DNA of 64,000 nucleotides from assembly GCF_040394755.1 (NCBI RefSeq), contig NZ_JBEBRQ010000008.1. The stretch is one strand, 5' to 3'. This document shows, in pieces, positions 50,067-59,209 of this stretch. The notes below the pieces were generated by a model. It was given only the letters and a program-made list of their open reading frames with translations. It searched no databases and was not told where the DNA came from. This DNA comes from Castellaniella defragrans_A. GTDB taxonomy: Bacteria > Pseudomonadota > Gammaproteobacteria > Burkholderiales > Burkholderiaceae_B. The position numbers and the translations under genes were made by a program. How positions within the stretch are numbered: the stretch's first letter is position 1; each line of letters begins with the position of its first letter.

Positions 50067-52922
50067 GTGAAACCAGCCACCGCATCGCATGAACCGACCT
50101 CGCCGCTGCGCAAGGACATCCGGCTGCTGGGCAAGACATTGGGCGAGGTCGTGCGCGAATGCGAGGGCCGGCCGGTCTACGACGTCGTCGAAAAGCTGCG
50201 CCGCACGGCGGTCAAGTTCCGCCGCGAGGGCGATACACGCGACGACCGCCTGCTCGAGCGCCAGATCCGCCGCCTGGCCGACGGCGAGTCGAACCTCGTG
50301 GCGCGCGCCTTCAGCTATTTCCTGCACCTCTCGAATATTGCCGAAGACCGTGACCAGACCCGGCGCCATCGTCAGCGCCTGCTGGCCGACGAAGCGCCCG
50401 CCCCGGGCAGCCTGGAACACGCGATCGAGCTGCTGCGCGCACGCGGCCAAACCAGCCCCCGCATCCGCCGCTATCTGGCCTCGGCCTGCATCTCGCCCGT
50501 GCTGACGGCGCATCCGACCGAGGTCCAACGCAAAAGCACCCTGGACCTGCACCAGGCCATCGCGCACTGCCTGCGGCGCATGGACGGCGCCGTCACCGCA
50601 TCGGAATCGACACGGCTGCACCAGCAGCTATCGGGCCTGGTCGCCGCGCTCTGGCAGACGCGCATGCTGCGCCAGCAAAAACTCACCGTCCTGGACGAAA
50701 TCGACAACGCTCTCACCTACTACACCAGCACGTTCTTCAGTATCCTGCCGCAGCTCCACCTGGACATGGCCGCGCTCCTGGCCCGGCCCGCGCGCACGCC
50801 GTTCGAGGCGGACGACGCGCCGCTGCCGCCGTTCGCCTCGATGGGCAGCTGGATCGGCGGCGATCGCGACGGCAACCCCAACGTCGACGCCAGCACCCTC
50901 GAACAGGCCCTGCTGCGCCAGTGCGCGCATGTCCTGCGCTACTACCTCACCGAGATTCATGCGCTGGGCGCCGAGCTCTCCATCTCGCAATCGCTGATGC
51001 GCGTCACGCCCGCGCTCGCCGAACTGGCGGCACGCAGCCGGGACCCTTCCCCGCACCGGCTCGACGAGCCCTACCGCCGCGCCTGCATCCATATTTATGC
51101 GCGCCTCGCGGCGACGTCCCTGGCCCTCACCGGCCGCCAGCTGGCGCTGCGCACCACCTACGATGCACCGGCCTACACCTCGGCCGCCGAGTTCGGCGCG
51201 GACCTGCGGGCCATCGCCGGTTCGCTGGAGTCGCACCACGGCGCGGCGATCGTCCGGCTGCGTCTGGCACACCTGATCCAGGCCATCGAGATCTTCGGTT
51301 TCCACCTGGCGACGGTAGACCTGCGCCAGAGCTCGGACGTCCACGAGCGCGTGATGGACGAGTTGATGCGCCAGGCGAAAGTCACCCTCGACGGCAAGGC
51401 AGTGCGCTACGCCCGCCTGTCCGAGGCGGACCGCGTGCGCGTGCTGCGGCAGGAGCTGCGCGAGCCGCGGCCCATGGTTTCGCCCTGGATCGAATACTCC
51501 GCCGAAACCCGCAAGGAACTGGCCATCCTGCGCACGGCCGCCTCCTGCCGCGCGCGGTTCGGCGAGGGCGCCATCCGCCAGAGCATCGTGTCGCACACTG
51601 AAAACCTCAGCGACCTGCTCGAGGTGCTGGTGCTGCAACAGGAAACCGGCCTGATCGAGCCCACGGTCGGGGAATCCCATCCGCGCGCCGGCCTCATGGT
51701 GGTGCCGCTGTTCGAGACCATCCCCGACCTCGAACGCGGGCCGGACATCATGGACCAGTGGCTATCCCTGCCCGAGGTCGCCGCCCGGGTGCGCCAGGCG
51801 CAGGACGGCATCCAGGAGGTCATGCTGGGCTATTCCGACAGCAACAAGGACGGCGGCTACCTGACGTCGAACTGGACCCTGTACCGCGCCGAGCGGCGGC
51901 TCGTCGAGGTGTTCAAGAAACACCGCACCCGCCTGCGCCTGTTCCACGGCCGGGGCGGCTCGGTGGGCCGCGGCGGCGGCTCCAGTTTCGAGGCCATCCT
52001 GGCGCAGCCCCCGGGCACGGTCAACGGCCAGATCCGCCTGACAGAGCAGGGCGAGATCATCCAGGGGCGCTACAAAAACGCCGAAGTCGGCCGCTGGCAT
52101 CTGGAGCTGTTCGTGGCCGCGACCCTCGAAGCCAGCCTCGCGCCGCCGCATCCCGCCGCGCGCACCGAAGACGACAATATGGCCCGCTATGGCCGGGCCA
52201 TGGAATGGATGTCCCAGGTCGCCCAGGACGCCTACCGCGACCTGGTGTACGGCACCGAGGGCTTCACGGAATATTTCTTCGCATCGACGCCGATTCGCGA
52301 GATCGCTGGCCTGAACATCGGCTCGCGCCCCGCGGCGCGCAAGGCCAGCCAGCGCATCGAGGACCTGCGCGCCATTCCCTGGGGGTTCTCCTGGGTCCAG
52401 TGCCGCCTGCCGCTGCCGGGCTGGTTCGGCATGGGCGCGGCCATGGGCCGCTACCTGCGCGAGGGCGGCCCGGATGCGCAGGCCACGCCCGAGGCGCGTC
52501 TCGAAACATTGCAGGCCATGGCGCGCGACTGGCCGTTCTTTCGCACCCTGCTATCGAACATGGAGCAGGTCCTGGCCAAGACCGACCTCGCCATCGGCCG
52601 CGCCTATTCGGAACTGATGCCGGACAAGGCGCTGCGCAAGAGGATCTTCAGCCGCATCGAGGCCGAATACCATGCGACGGTAGAGGCTTTCCGGTCCGTC
52701 ACCGGGCACGAACTGCTGGCCCATGACGAACAGCTCTCCGCCGCCCTCAGCGAGCGCTTCGCCTACATCGATCCCCTCAACCGCCTGCAAGTCGAGCTGC
52801 TGCGCCGCCACCGGGCCGGCCAGAAGGCTGCGCGCCGGGGCGCCGAGGAGGAAACCCGCACCCAGCGCGCCATCCACATGACCATCAACGGCATCGCCGC
52901 CGGCCTGAGAAATTCCGGATAG
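50067..52922 (+). CDS. ppc: Phosphoenolpyruvate carboxylase
   Basis: A 951-residue protein with start GTG 50067 (GATGGAG upstream). Catalytic motifs are VLTAHPTEVQRKS (catalytic His), VMLGYSDSNKDGG, LFHGRGGSVGRGGG and the C-terminal LRNSG, which is the ... NTG/NSG end of the enzyme. It carboxylates PEP with bicarbonate to oxaloacetate, the anaplerotic reaction. The bicarbonate could come from the carbonic anhydrase encoded at 30120. Monocistronic. Confidence 0.97.
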   Translation: MKPATASHEPTSPLRKDIRLLGKTLGEVVRECEGRPVYDVVEKLRRTAVKFRREGDTRDDRLLERQIRRLADGESNLVARAFSYFLHLSNIAEDRDQTRRHRQRLLADEAPAPGSLEHAIELLRARGQTSPRIRRYLASACISPVLTAHPTEVQRKSTLDLHQAIAHCLRRMDGAVTASESTRLHQQLSGLVAALWQTRMLRQQKLTVLDEIDNALTYYTSTFFSILPQLHLDMAALLARPARTPFEADDAPLPPFASMGSWIGGDRDGNPNVDASTLEQALLRQCAHVLRYYLTEIHALGAELSISQSLMRVTPALAELAARSRDPSPHRLDEPYRRACIHIYARLAATSLALTGRQLALRTTYDAPAYTSAAEFGADLRAIAGSLESHHGAAIVRLRLAHLIQAIEIFGFHLATVDLRQSSDVHERVMDELMRQAKVTLDGKAVRYARLSEADRVRVLRQELREPRPMVSPWIEYSAETRKELAILRTAASCRARFGEGAIRQSIVSHTENLSDLLEVLVLQQETGLIEPTVGESHPRAGLMVVPLFETIPDLERGPDIMDQWLSLPEVAARVRQAQDGIQEVMLGYSDSNKDGGYLTSNWTLYRAERRLVEVFKKHRTRLRLFHGRGGSVGRGGGSSFEAILAQPPGTVNGQIRLTEQGEIIQGRYKNAEVGRWHLELFVAATLEASLAPPHPAARTEDDNMARYGRAMEWMSQVAQDAYRDLVYGTEGFTEYFFASTPIREIAGLNIGSRPAARKASQRIEDLRAIPWGFSWVQCRLPLPGWFGMGAAMGRYLREGGPDAQATPEARLETLQAMARDWPFFRTLLSNMEQVLAKTDLAIGRAYSELMPDKALRKRIFSRIEAEYHATVEAFRSVTGHELLAHDEQLSAALSERFAYIDPLNRLQVELLRRHRAGQKAARRGAEEETRTQRAIHMTINGIAAGLRNSG

Positions 52923-52987
52923 AAAATCAACGATTGCTTGACGACACGCAAACCAGAACCAGGGGGGTTGCGCTCTATACTGTCCGC

Positions 52988-53392
52988 ATGACATCGACGG
53001 TTCAACCTACCGCTTGGCGCCCGACCCGATGGACCTGGGCCTGGGCGCTATGCCTCGCGCTGGCATTGCGCGCGCTGGTGCCGAACGGCTATATGCCCGA
53101 CGCCAACGCCCGCGTGCGAGGCATTCTGGCGCTGTCGATCTGCACGGCCTACGACCCCGCTGGCGTGGGCGCCCCGCTCATTCCCACACACAATACGAGC
53201 GGCACCAACTGCCTGCTGTGCCTGCTGGCGCATCACGCCTCGGGTTCGCCGCTGACCGCCTACGCCAGGCCGATGCTGCTCGCGCCATCGGCGGATGCAA
53301 TCCCCCGAATCGCGGCAACCCTCATCGCCCATGTATTCCAGGAGCGTGGCGCTCCCCTGGGGCCGCGCGCCCCTCCCCGGTCAGATCCATGA
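52988..53392 (+). CDS. DUF2946-family small membrane/secreted protein
   Basis: From ATG 52988 (MTSTVQPTAWRPTRWTWAWA), 134 residues. A hydrophobic leader (WALCLALALRALVPNGYMP) is followed by a short segment with LSICTAYDPAG and a Cys pair CLLCLLAHH, the pattern of DUF2946 proteins, which in other genomes lie near copper or TonB genes. Here the gene stands alone. The region is GC-rich and the start is not well supported by a ribosome binding site, so confidence is moderate. Confidence 0.65.
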   Translation: MTSTVQPTAWRPTRWTWAWALCLALALRALVPNGYMPDANARVRGILALSICTAYDPAGVGAPLIPTHNTSGTNCLLCLLAHHASGSPLTAYARPMLLAPSADAIPRIAATLIAHVFQERGAPLGPRAPPRSDP

Positions 53393-53484
53393 GTTCGACG
53401 ACCACCGCGCGCCCCCTGAAGCGCGCGGATCAAGCCGCGCATCCCTCCCTGGTGCGCGGTTTGTGTTTTATGCGATTGAAAATA

Positions 53485-53514
53485 AAAATCCCCGGCCTCT
53501 CGGCCGGGGATTTT
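53485..53514. terminator. Strong bidirectional terminator
   Basis: AAAATCCCCGGCC (53485-53497) pairs perfectly with GGCCGGGGATTTT (53502-53514) around TCTC. A on the left and T on the right make it work in both directions, between the DUF2946 gene and the convergent FabG-like gene. Confidence 0.92.
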
Positions 53515-53530
53515 CTGCCACCATTTGCGA

Positions 53531-54271
53531 TCAGAGGGTCAGGCCCCCGGTGACCTCGATGACCGCGCCATTGATGTAGCTGGCCTCGTCGCTGGCCAGG
53601 AAGGCATAGACATTGGCGATTTCCTCGGGGCTGCCCAGCCGGCGCATCGGCACCTGCGCCTTCAGGCGGGACAACACCGTTTCCGGGATGGTCGCCAGGA
53701 TCGGCGTCTCGACGAAACCCGGCGCCACGGCCACGACCCGGATACCCTTGGGACCCAGTTCGCGGCTCCAGGTCTTGGTCAGACCAATCACGCCGAACTT
53801 GGTCGCCGCATAGTTCGTCTGCCCGAAATTCCCGTAGATTCCCACGACTGAACTGGCATTGAGAATGACGCCGCTGCCCTGCGCGATCATGGTGGGAACC
53901 ACCGCCTGGGCCACGTTGAACACCCCTTTCAGATTGACCTCGATGACATCGTCGAACTGCTCGCTGGTCATTTTTTCGAAGCGCGCGTCACGGGTGATGC
54001 CCGCATTGTTGACCAGAACGTCTATCCGCCCGAACTGCGCCACTGCCTTGGCAATCATCCCATCGACCGCCGGGCGGTCGGTGACGTCCAGCGTAAAACC
54101 CTCGGCCTGGGCCCCGGCCCCCTGGCAGGCCTTGACCGTGCGTCCCACCGTATCCGCGCACAGATCGCAAAGGACCAGGGTCGCGCCCTCGCGCGCAAAC
54201 TTGAGCGCCGTCGACTCACCGATGCCCTGGCCCGCGCCAGTGACAATCACCACCTTTTTACTCAAACGCAT
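53531..54271 (-). CDS. FabG-type 3-oxoacyl reductase (SDR)
   Basis: From ATG 54271 (MRLSKKVVIVTGAGQGIGES), 246 residues. The SDR motifs TGAGQGIG, LVNNAGITRD, the catalytic ASSVVGIYGNFGQTNYAATK and the C-terminal GAVIEVTGGLTL are all present, at the length of FabG and PhaB-type reductases. It is not in a fab cluster, so it is probably a secondary reductase for a 3-oxoacyl-CoA or -ACP. It is followed by the terminator at 53485. Confidence 0.92.
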   Translation of the reverse strand: MRLSKKVVIVTGAGQGIGESTALKFAREGATLVLCDLCADTVGRTVKACQGAGAQAEGFTLDVTDRPAVDGMIAKAVAQFGRIDVLVNNAGITRDARFEKMTSEQFDDVIEVNLKGVFNVAQAVVPTMIAQGSGVILNASSVVGIYGNFGQTNYAATKFGVIGLTKTWSRELGPKGIRVVAVAPGFVETPILATIPETVLSRLKAQVPMRRLGSPEEIANVYAFLASDEASYINGAVIEVTGGLTL

Positions 54272-54464
54272 GTGTACTCCATTCCCGGAAGATATCGATC
54301 GATCCATGGCGGGGCCGCCATCGGCAACCCCGCCCGAACCGGGCCTCACATGAGCTTAACGAAGTTTGGGGTGGGTGATAAGATAAATACCGAAGATCGA
54401 AGTGTTTTTCGTGGCAAGAGAGAAACAGACCTCGTCATGGCGGGCGGTATGCCACCCGCCGGAA

Positions 54465-54998
54465 TTACTTGCCCAACATGCGCGGCAAGACATCCCTGTC
54501 GCCGGGGCGATACCGGTGGACCAGCGTCATGATGACGTGTCCAACGATCAACGCCAGCAGCACCCAGCCAAGCAGACCGTGGAACATCCGGGCCGGCGCC
54601 ATGAGCCACTTGATCTGCTCGCCCTCGAAACCGGACATCAACGGCAGGCCAAAGGGCGAAAACGCCCGCCCCGAACCGTACTGCCGCATCAGGGCCAGTA
54701 TCGGGATCAACAGGATCAGGCCGTACATGGCCACATGGCCCAGCCAGGACAGCACGCTGGACGCCTCGGGCCGCTGCCGGGCGTTCGAGAACGCCCACAC
54801 CACGCGCAGGACCATCAAGATCAACAGCAGCAAGCCCAGGGGCCTGTGCGTCGCCCACAGGACATTGTCGAGGGCGGACTCCTTGGCCAGCGCATGCGTG
54901 ATGGCCGTCACGAATTCATAAGCAATCAGCAGGGCCATGCCCCAATGCAAAAAACGGCTGAACGCGCCATAGCGTTCCCTGGAGTCTCTGAGAGTCAT
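54465..54998 (-). CDS. Cytochrome b561-family membrane protein
   Basis: A 177-residue protein with four hydrophobic helices and b-haem histidines: YGAFSRFLHWGMALLIAYEF, LWATHRPLGLLLLILMVLR, a helix with LSWLGHVAMYGLILL and RMFHGLLGWVLLALIVGHV. Prokaryotic b561 (DUF4405/CybB-like) proteins carry electrons from ubiquinol, often to superoxide. Monocistronic. Confidence 0.9.
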   Translation of the reverse strand: MTLRDSRERYGAFSRFLHWGMALLIAYEFVTAITHALAKESALDNVLWATHRPLGLLLLILMVLRVVWAFSNARQRPEASSVLSWLGHVAMYGLILLIPILALMRQYGSGRAFSPFGLPLMSGFEGEQIKWLMAPARMFHGLLGWVLLALIVGHVIMTLVHRYRPGDRDVLPRMLGK

Positions 54999-55213
54999 GT
55001 CATGGTTCCTTTTCTTTTACGCGGGGCCCCCCGTTCCCTGGGCGGCCCGACAAAATGTTGCGGACGGCCCCGCAGCCGACCGCAATCCATCACTCGGGAT
55101 AATACGAAATATTGCGCGACAATTGTGAAGACAGTATGAAAAGGCCCGCATCCGGCTGATTTATCCAGGTCTATGGCCTGCCCAGGCGCGGCTCCTTTTA
55201 GTGCGAACAGGCC

Positions 55214-56308
55214 CTAGTCGACGGGTAACGAAAACCGGGCACCCAGGCCGTAGGCGCCCGTCACAATATTACTGTTCGCCTCGAGGTGCACATCGAGGCG
55301 GGGGCCGTAGCGGAATTGCTGCGCCAGGCCGACCGTCCGCTGGCGTCCGGCCAGCGCCCCCACCCGCTGTTCATAAGTGCCGCTGAACTGCCCCCAGCTC
55401 CCCGTGGGAACGCTGAGCTGCCACTGGTTGCGCCCACAGTCGCAGGCGAGAGGATCCTCGCCATACGCGGACAGGTCGGCATAACCGGCGCCTCTTTGCT
55501 CGTTGACCCATGACAGATTCAGGTCGCTGAACACATCGACCGCATAGCCCAATTGGTAGCGCCAGCCATTGGCCAGCGATCGTTGCGCCCGCGAAACCCC
55601 CAGGGCCCATGACCCCCAGCCGCCCATGGCATACTCGCCCCCCAACCCGAGCGCCAGCAGGTCCGGGGCGCCCTGCACTTGCGAGGCCAGCGACAGGCCG
55701 GGATCGACCGCATACCCAAAAGAAACGTCATACGCAGCGGGACCGTAGGCCAGCCCCCCGCTCGCGGCGGTGCTGGCCGGATCGTCCAATGCGCCGGCGG
55801 CCACGGCATAATTCCATCCGCCCGACTGCCGCGAATCGTCAGGCGCCGTCCCGTACACACCAATCCCCGCGAGGCGCACGGGCCGGCTCCACGACGGCAC
55901 GCGCGCCGGTTCATTGCCCAGGGTCAGGCCGTATCCGTCGGCGCTGACGTAACGCCAGCTCCTGGCGCCGAGGGACCAGAAATCGGCCGCCCCCGGAATC
56001 GACGACCGAGAGCCAGCCACGGAATCCGTACTGGCAGCCGCCACACCCCGCCAGTAAAAACCATCGAGAAAACTCGCGGCATACTGATCGGGCACGAGGC
56101 CGAACGCCGTGACGCGGCCTGGCCGGACCGCCTCGGCGACGGGCGGATCGACGGGCACATCCACGGAAACATCGGGGACCGGATAGACCTGGGCAGACAG
56201 GTCCATGAGCCCCGTATCCGGCCCGGCCAGGGACTGAGTCTGGGCTCGCGCCCCTCCAGGAACGCACAGCACACATGCCGTGAACACAAGCACCACACCC
56301 TTTTCCAT
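55214..56308 (-). CDS. Secreted protein, predicted outer-membrane barrel, function unknown
   Basis: From ATG 56308 (MEKGVVLVFTACVLCVPGGA), 364 residues; a start four codons upstream is possible. A signal peptide ends near ARAQTQS. The mature part is rich in Gly, Ser, Tyr and alternating hydrophobic residues with no cytosolic signatures. The C-terminal half reads like successive beta strands (WRYQLGYAVDVFSDLNLSWV, WQLSVPTGSWGQFSGTYEQR), ending YGLGARFSLPVD. Two Cys lie close together in ACDCG. The family is not recognised; it may be a small surface porin or usher-like barrel. Confidence 0.7.
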   Translation of the reverse strand: MEKGVVLVFTACVLCVPGGARAQTQSLAGPDTGLMDLSAQVYPVPDVSVDVPVDPPVAEAVRPGRVTAFGLVPDQYAASFLDGFYWRGVAAASTDSVAGSRSSIPGAADFWSLGARSWRYVSADGYGLTLGNEPARVPSWSRPVRLAGIGVYGTAPDDSRQSGGWNYAVAAGALDDPASTAASGGLAYGPAAYDVSFGYAVDPGLSLASQVQGAPDLLALGLGGEYAMGGWGSWALGVSRAQRSLANGWRYQLGYAVDVFSDLNLSWVNEQRGAGYADLSAYGEDPLACDCGRNQWQLSVPTGSWGQFSGTYEQRVGALAGRQRTVGLAQQFRYGPRLDVHLEANSNIVTGAYGLGARFSLPVD

Positions 56309-56531
56309 TGAAACCCACATCTGCTTGATGCCTCGAACCCGCGGCCGCCATCAAAACGGCGCGTCATGACATTCGAAATCATAGGACGGTCCGGCGCCGC
56401 CCGCTTGCCAGCCATTCGACGATATCGGCGCCAGGCCCGATCGCGCAACGCCCGGACTGGCGGCCGGCGCCTGGATACCCCCCCCCGATCCGCATCAGAT
56501 CTCTAAAGTTTGATTCAATATGATTCCCCCC

Positions 56532-56584
56532 TTGCCTACACTATATGTAGTATCTAAAATTAGCGCTCACACTACATATTGACA
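56532..56584 (+). promoter_or_regulatory. nrd promoter with two NrdR boxes
   Basis: A promoter TTGCCT-N17-TAAAAT (56532-56560) has its spacer filled by ACACTATATGTAGTAT (56538-56553), a NrdR box. A second box ACACTACATATTGACA begins exactly 31 bp later (56569-56584), three helical turns. This is the usual NrdR arrangement for repression of ribonucleotide reductase genes when dATP is high. The rest of the 56309-56707 gap has no gene. Confidence 0.9.
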
Positions 56585-56707
56585 TTCGAGTCCCAGACGA
56601 TTGACGACGGCCCGCCCCCGCCAAGCCCCCCATCCGCCAGCCGGAACCGGCCGCGGCGCAGGCAGCGGCCGTCGCCCGGATTGAAAAAAACACCAAGGTA
56701 ACAGGCC

Positions 56708-59170
56708 GTGATCAAACACATCATCAAGCGCGATGGCCGCATCGAGCCCTACATTCCGAGCAAACTGAACGCATGGGGACGCTGGGCCGCCTCCTCCATC
56801 GGCAACAAGGTCGACTGGAGCAGCATCGTCATCAACGCCGTCAGCGCCATGCCCGAGACGGTCACCAGCGCGGAACTGCAGGAAAAGCTGATCCAGAACT
56901 GCCTGGACAAAGGCACCTGGTCCTACTACCTCATGGCGGGCAGGCTGTACGCCTCCCATCTGCACAAGATCATCCACGGCGGCGCCATCCCGTCCATCCA
57001 GGCGCTGCACCGGAAAATGATCGCCGATCAAGTCATGGCGCCCATGGACTACGACGCCGCCGAATACGCGCAGGCCGAGACCTTCATCGACCACACGCAG
57101 GACTACGACACGCCGCATTTCTCGCTGCACTACATCCGCAAAAAGTACAGCCTGCAAAATCGCGTCACCCACCAGGAATACGAAACGCAGCAGTTCGTCT
57201 ACATGCGCATGGCCATGGCCCTGGCGGAAAACGAGCCCAGGGAACGCCGCATGGACCTCGTGCGGCGGTTCTACACCGAATTCTCGGCCAAGCGGATCTC
57301 GGCGCCTACGCCCAACTACGTCAACCTGGGCACCAAGCTGCGCGGCTTTGCCTCGTGCTGCCTGTACGTCGTGGACGACAACGAGGCGTCCCTGGCCACT
57401 GGCGACCACATCGCCTACCGCATGACGGCGGCCTCCGCCGGCATCGGCAGCCACCTGATCACCCGCAGCAAGGGGGACCCCGTGCGCGGCGGCCTGATTC
57501 AGCACCAGGGCAAACTGCCCTACCTGGCCTCGCTGGGCAAGGCCGTCCACGCCAACATGCAGGCCGGCCGGGGCGGCGCCTGCACGACCTATTACTCGGG
57601 CTTCGACCCCGAGGCGGAAATCATCGCCTACCTGCGCAACCCGCGCAGCACCGAGGACCGCAAGAACCGCGACCTCCACTACGCGCTGGTCACCAACAAG
57701 TTCTTCGCGGAAAAAGCCGCCCGCAACGAGGAGGCCTTTTCGTTCAACGTGCGCACGGCCCCCCGCCTGACCAAGCTGTTCTTCAGCGCCGACACCGAGG
57801 CCTTCAAAAAGGAATACGAACAGCTGGCGCACGACCCCGATTTCAAAAAGGAATTCTTCCGGCCCCGCGACCTCCTCCTGACCTCGCTGAACGAGGCCCT
57901 GGAAACCGGGGTGGCCTACCTGGCGAACATCGACGAAATGAACCGCCACACGCCATTCAAGGAACCGATCCACTCGAGCAATCTGTGCCTGGAAATCTGC
58001 GAGCCCAACCGGCCCTATCAGGACATGCGCGACCTGTATTCGGATCACGAGGTGGGTTTCATCACGATCCAGTACGACGGCGGCGGCGTCAAGACCTTCA
58101 ACTTCAACAAGCCCCTGACCGTGGCGGTCGCCGACTCCACGCTGCCATGCACAGTCTTTGCCGGCGAGCTCGAGGCGGGCCATGTCGTCCTGCCCAATGA
58201 CGAGGACCAGGGCGGCCTGATCCGGCACGTGATCGAAATCCACGAGGAGCCCGAAATCGCGCTGTGCTCCCTGGGCGCCATCGCCTATGACGCCATCGAC
58301 GAAAACGACGACAACACCTACCAGGAGGCCATGTACCTGTCGCTCAAGATGATCGACTATTGCATCCTCAACTCGGACTACGTCCTGCCCCACGTCGCCG
58401 TCACGGCCAAGGCGCGCATGAATGCCGGCGTCGGGCTGATGGGCGTGGCCACCCACATGGCCCGCAAAGGCCTGCGCTACGACACCGCCGAAGGCCGCGA
58501 GGAACTGCATCGCATCGCCGAGCGTCACATGTACCACGCCATCCGGGCATCGCTGCGGATCAGCCGGGAGCGCGGCGTGGCCCGCTGGATACACAAGACC
58601 CGTTGGCCGGAGGGCTGGCTGCCCATCGACACCTACAACCGCAACGTGGACGAGCTGGGCGACTTCCGCTGCCGCTACGACTGGGAGGCGCTGCGCGCCG
58701 AAATCATTCGCAACGGCGGCATCGGCCATTCCTGCCTGGTCGCCTACATGCCGGGCGAATCGTCCTCCAAGGCGCTGGGCAAGCCCAACTCGATCTATCC
58801 CGTCCGGGACATCGCGCTCAACAAGACCGACAACTCCGTCACCATCCGCTGGGCCGCGCCCGACAGCGACGATCCCGCCTGCCGCTACCAGTCCGCCTGG
58901 GACATTTCCGAGGTCGACATGATCAAGGCCTATGCCGTCTTCCAGAAATTCACCGACCAGGGCATTTCGGCGGATCTCTGGCGGCGGATCAAGGACGACG
59001 ACAAGGTCAGCAGCAAGGAATTGCTGACCCACTATTTCACGATGGTGAAGTACGGGATGAAAACCCGCTACTACTACAACTCCAACGTCGCCTCCGACAA
59101 GACGCTGAGCAACGCCGGCAGCATCGGCGACAGCGAGGAGGCCGTGGCGTGCGAAGGATGCACGATGTAA
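56708..59170 (+). CDS. nrdA: Class Ia ribonucleoside-diphosphate reductase, alpha chain
   Basis: An 820-residue protein with start GTG 56708. The N-terminal ATP-cone begins MIKHIIKRDGRIEPYIPSKL. The barrel carries the active-site cysteines (FASCCLYVVDDNEAS, SSNLCLEICEPN) and the C-terminal redox pair is CEGCTM. It reduces NDPs to dNDPs with the NrdB tyrosyl radical. Promoter with NrdR boxes upstream, then nrdB and a glutaredoxin-like gene downstream, so all three form one operon. Confidence 0.96.
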   Translation: MIKHIIKRDGRIEPYIPSKLNAWGRWAASSIGNKVDWSSIVINAVSAMPETVTSAELQEKLIQNCLDKGTWSYYLMAGRLYASHLHKIIHGGAIPSIQALHRKMIADQVMAPMDYDAAEYAQAETFIDHTQDYDTPHFSLHYIRKKYSLQNRVTHQEYETQQFVYMRMAMALAENEPRERRMDLVRRFYTEFSAKRISAPTPNYVNLGTKLRGFASCCLYVVDDNEASLATGDHIAYRMTAASAGIGSHLITRSKGDPVRGGLIQHQGKLPYLASLGKAVHANMQAGRGGACTTYYSGFDPEAEIIAYLRNPRSTEDRKNRDLHYALVTNKFFAEKAARNEEAFSFNVRTAPRLTKLFFSADTEAFKKEYEQLAHDPDFKKEFFRPRDLLLTSLNEALETGVAYLANIDEMNRHTPFKEPIHSSNLCLEICEPNRPYQDMRDLYSDHEVGFITIQYDGGGVKTFNFNKPLTVAVADSTLPCTVFAGELEAGHVVLPNDEDQGGLIRHVIEIHEEPEIALCSLGAIAYDAIDENDDNTYQEAMYLSLKMIDYCILNSDYVLPHVAVTAKARMNAGVGLMGVATHMARKGLRYDTAEGREELHRIAERHMYHAIRASLRISRERGVARWIHKTRWPEGWLPIDTYNRNVDELGDFRCRYDWEALRAEIIRNGGIGHSCLVAYMPGESSSKALGKPNSIYPVRDIALNKTDNSVTIRWAAPDSDDPACRYQSAWDISEVDMIKAYAVFQKFTDQGISADLWRRIKDDDKVSSKELLTHYFTMVKYGMKTRYYYNSNVASDKTLSNAGSIGDSEEAVACEGCTM

Positions 59171-59209
59171 CGCCCGGCATCCCGCCAAAAAACACCCGAC
59201 CGCACTTTC

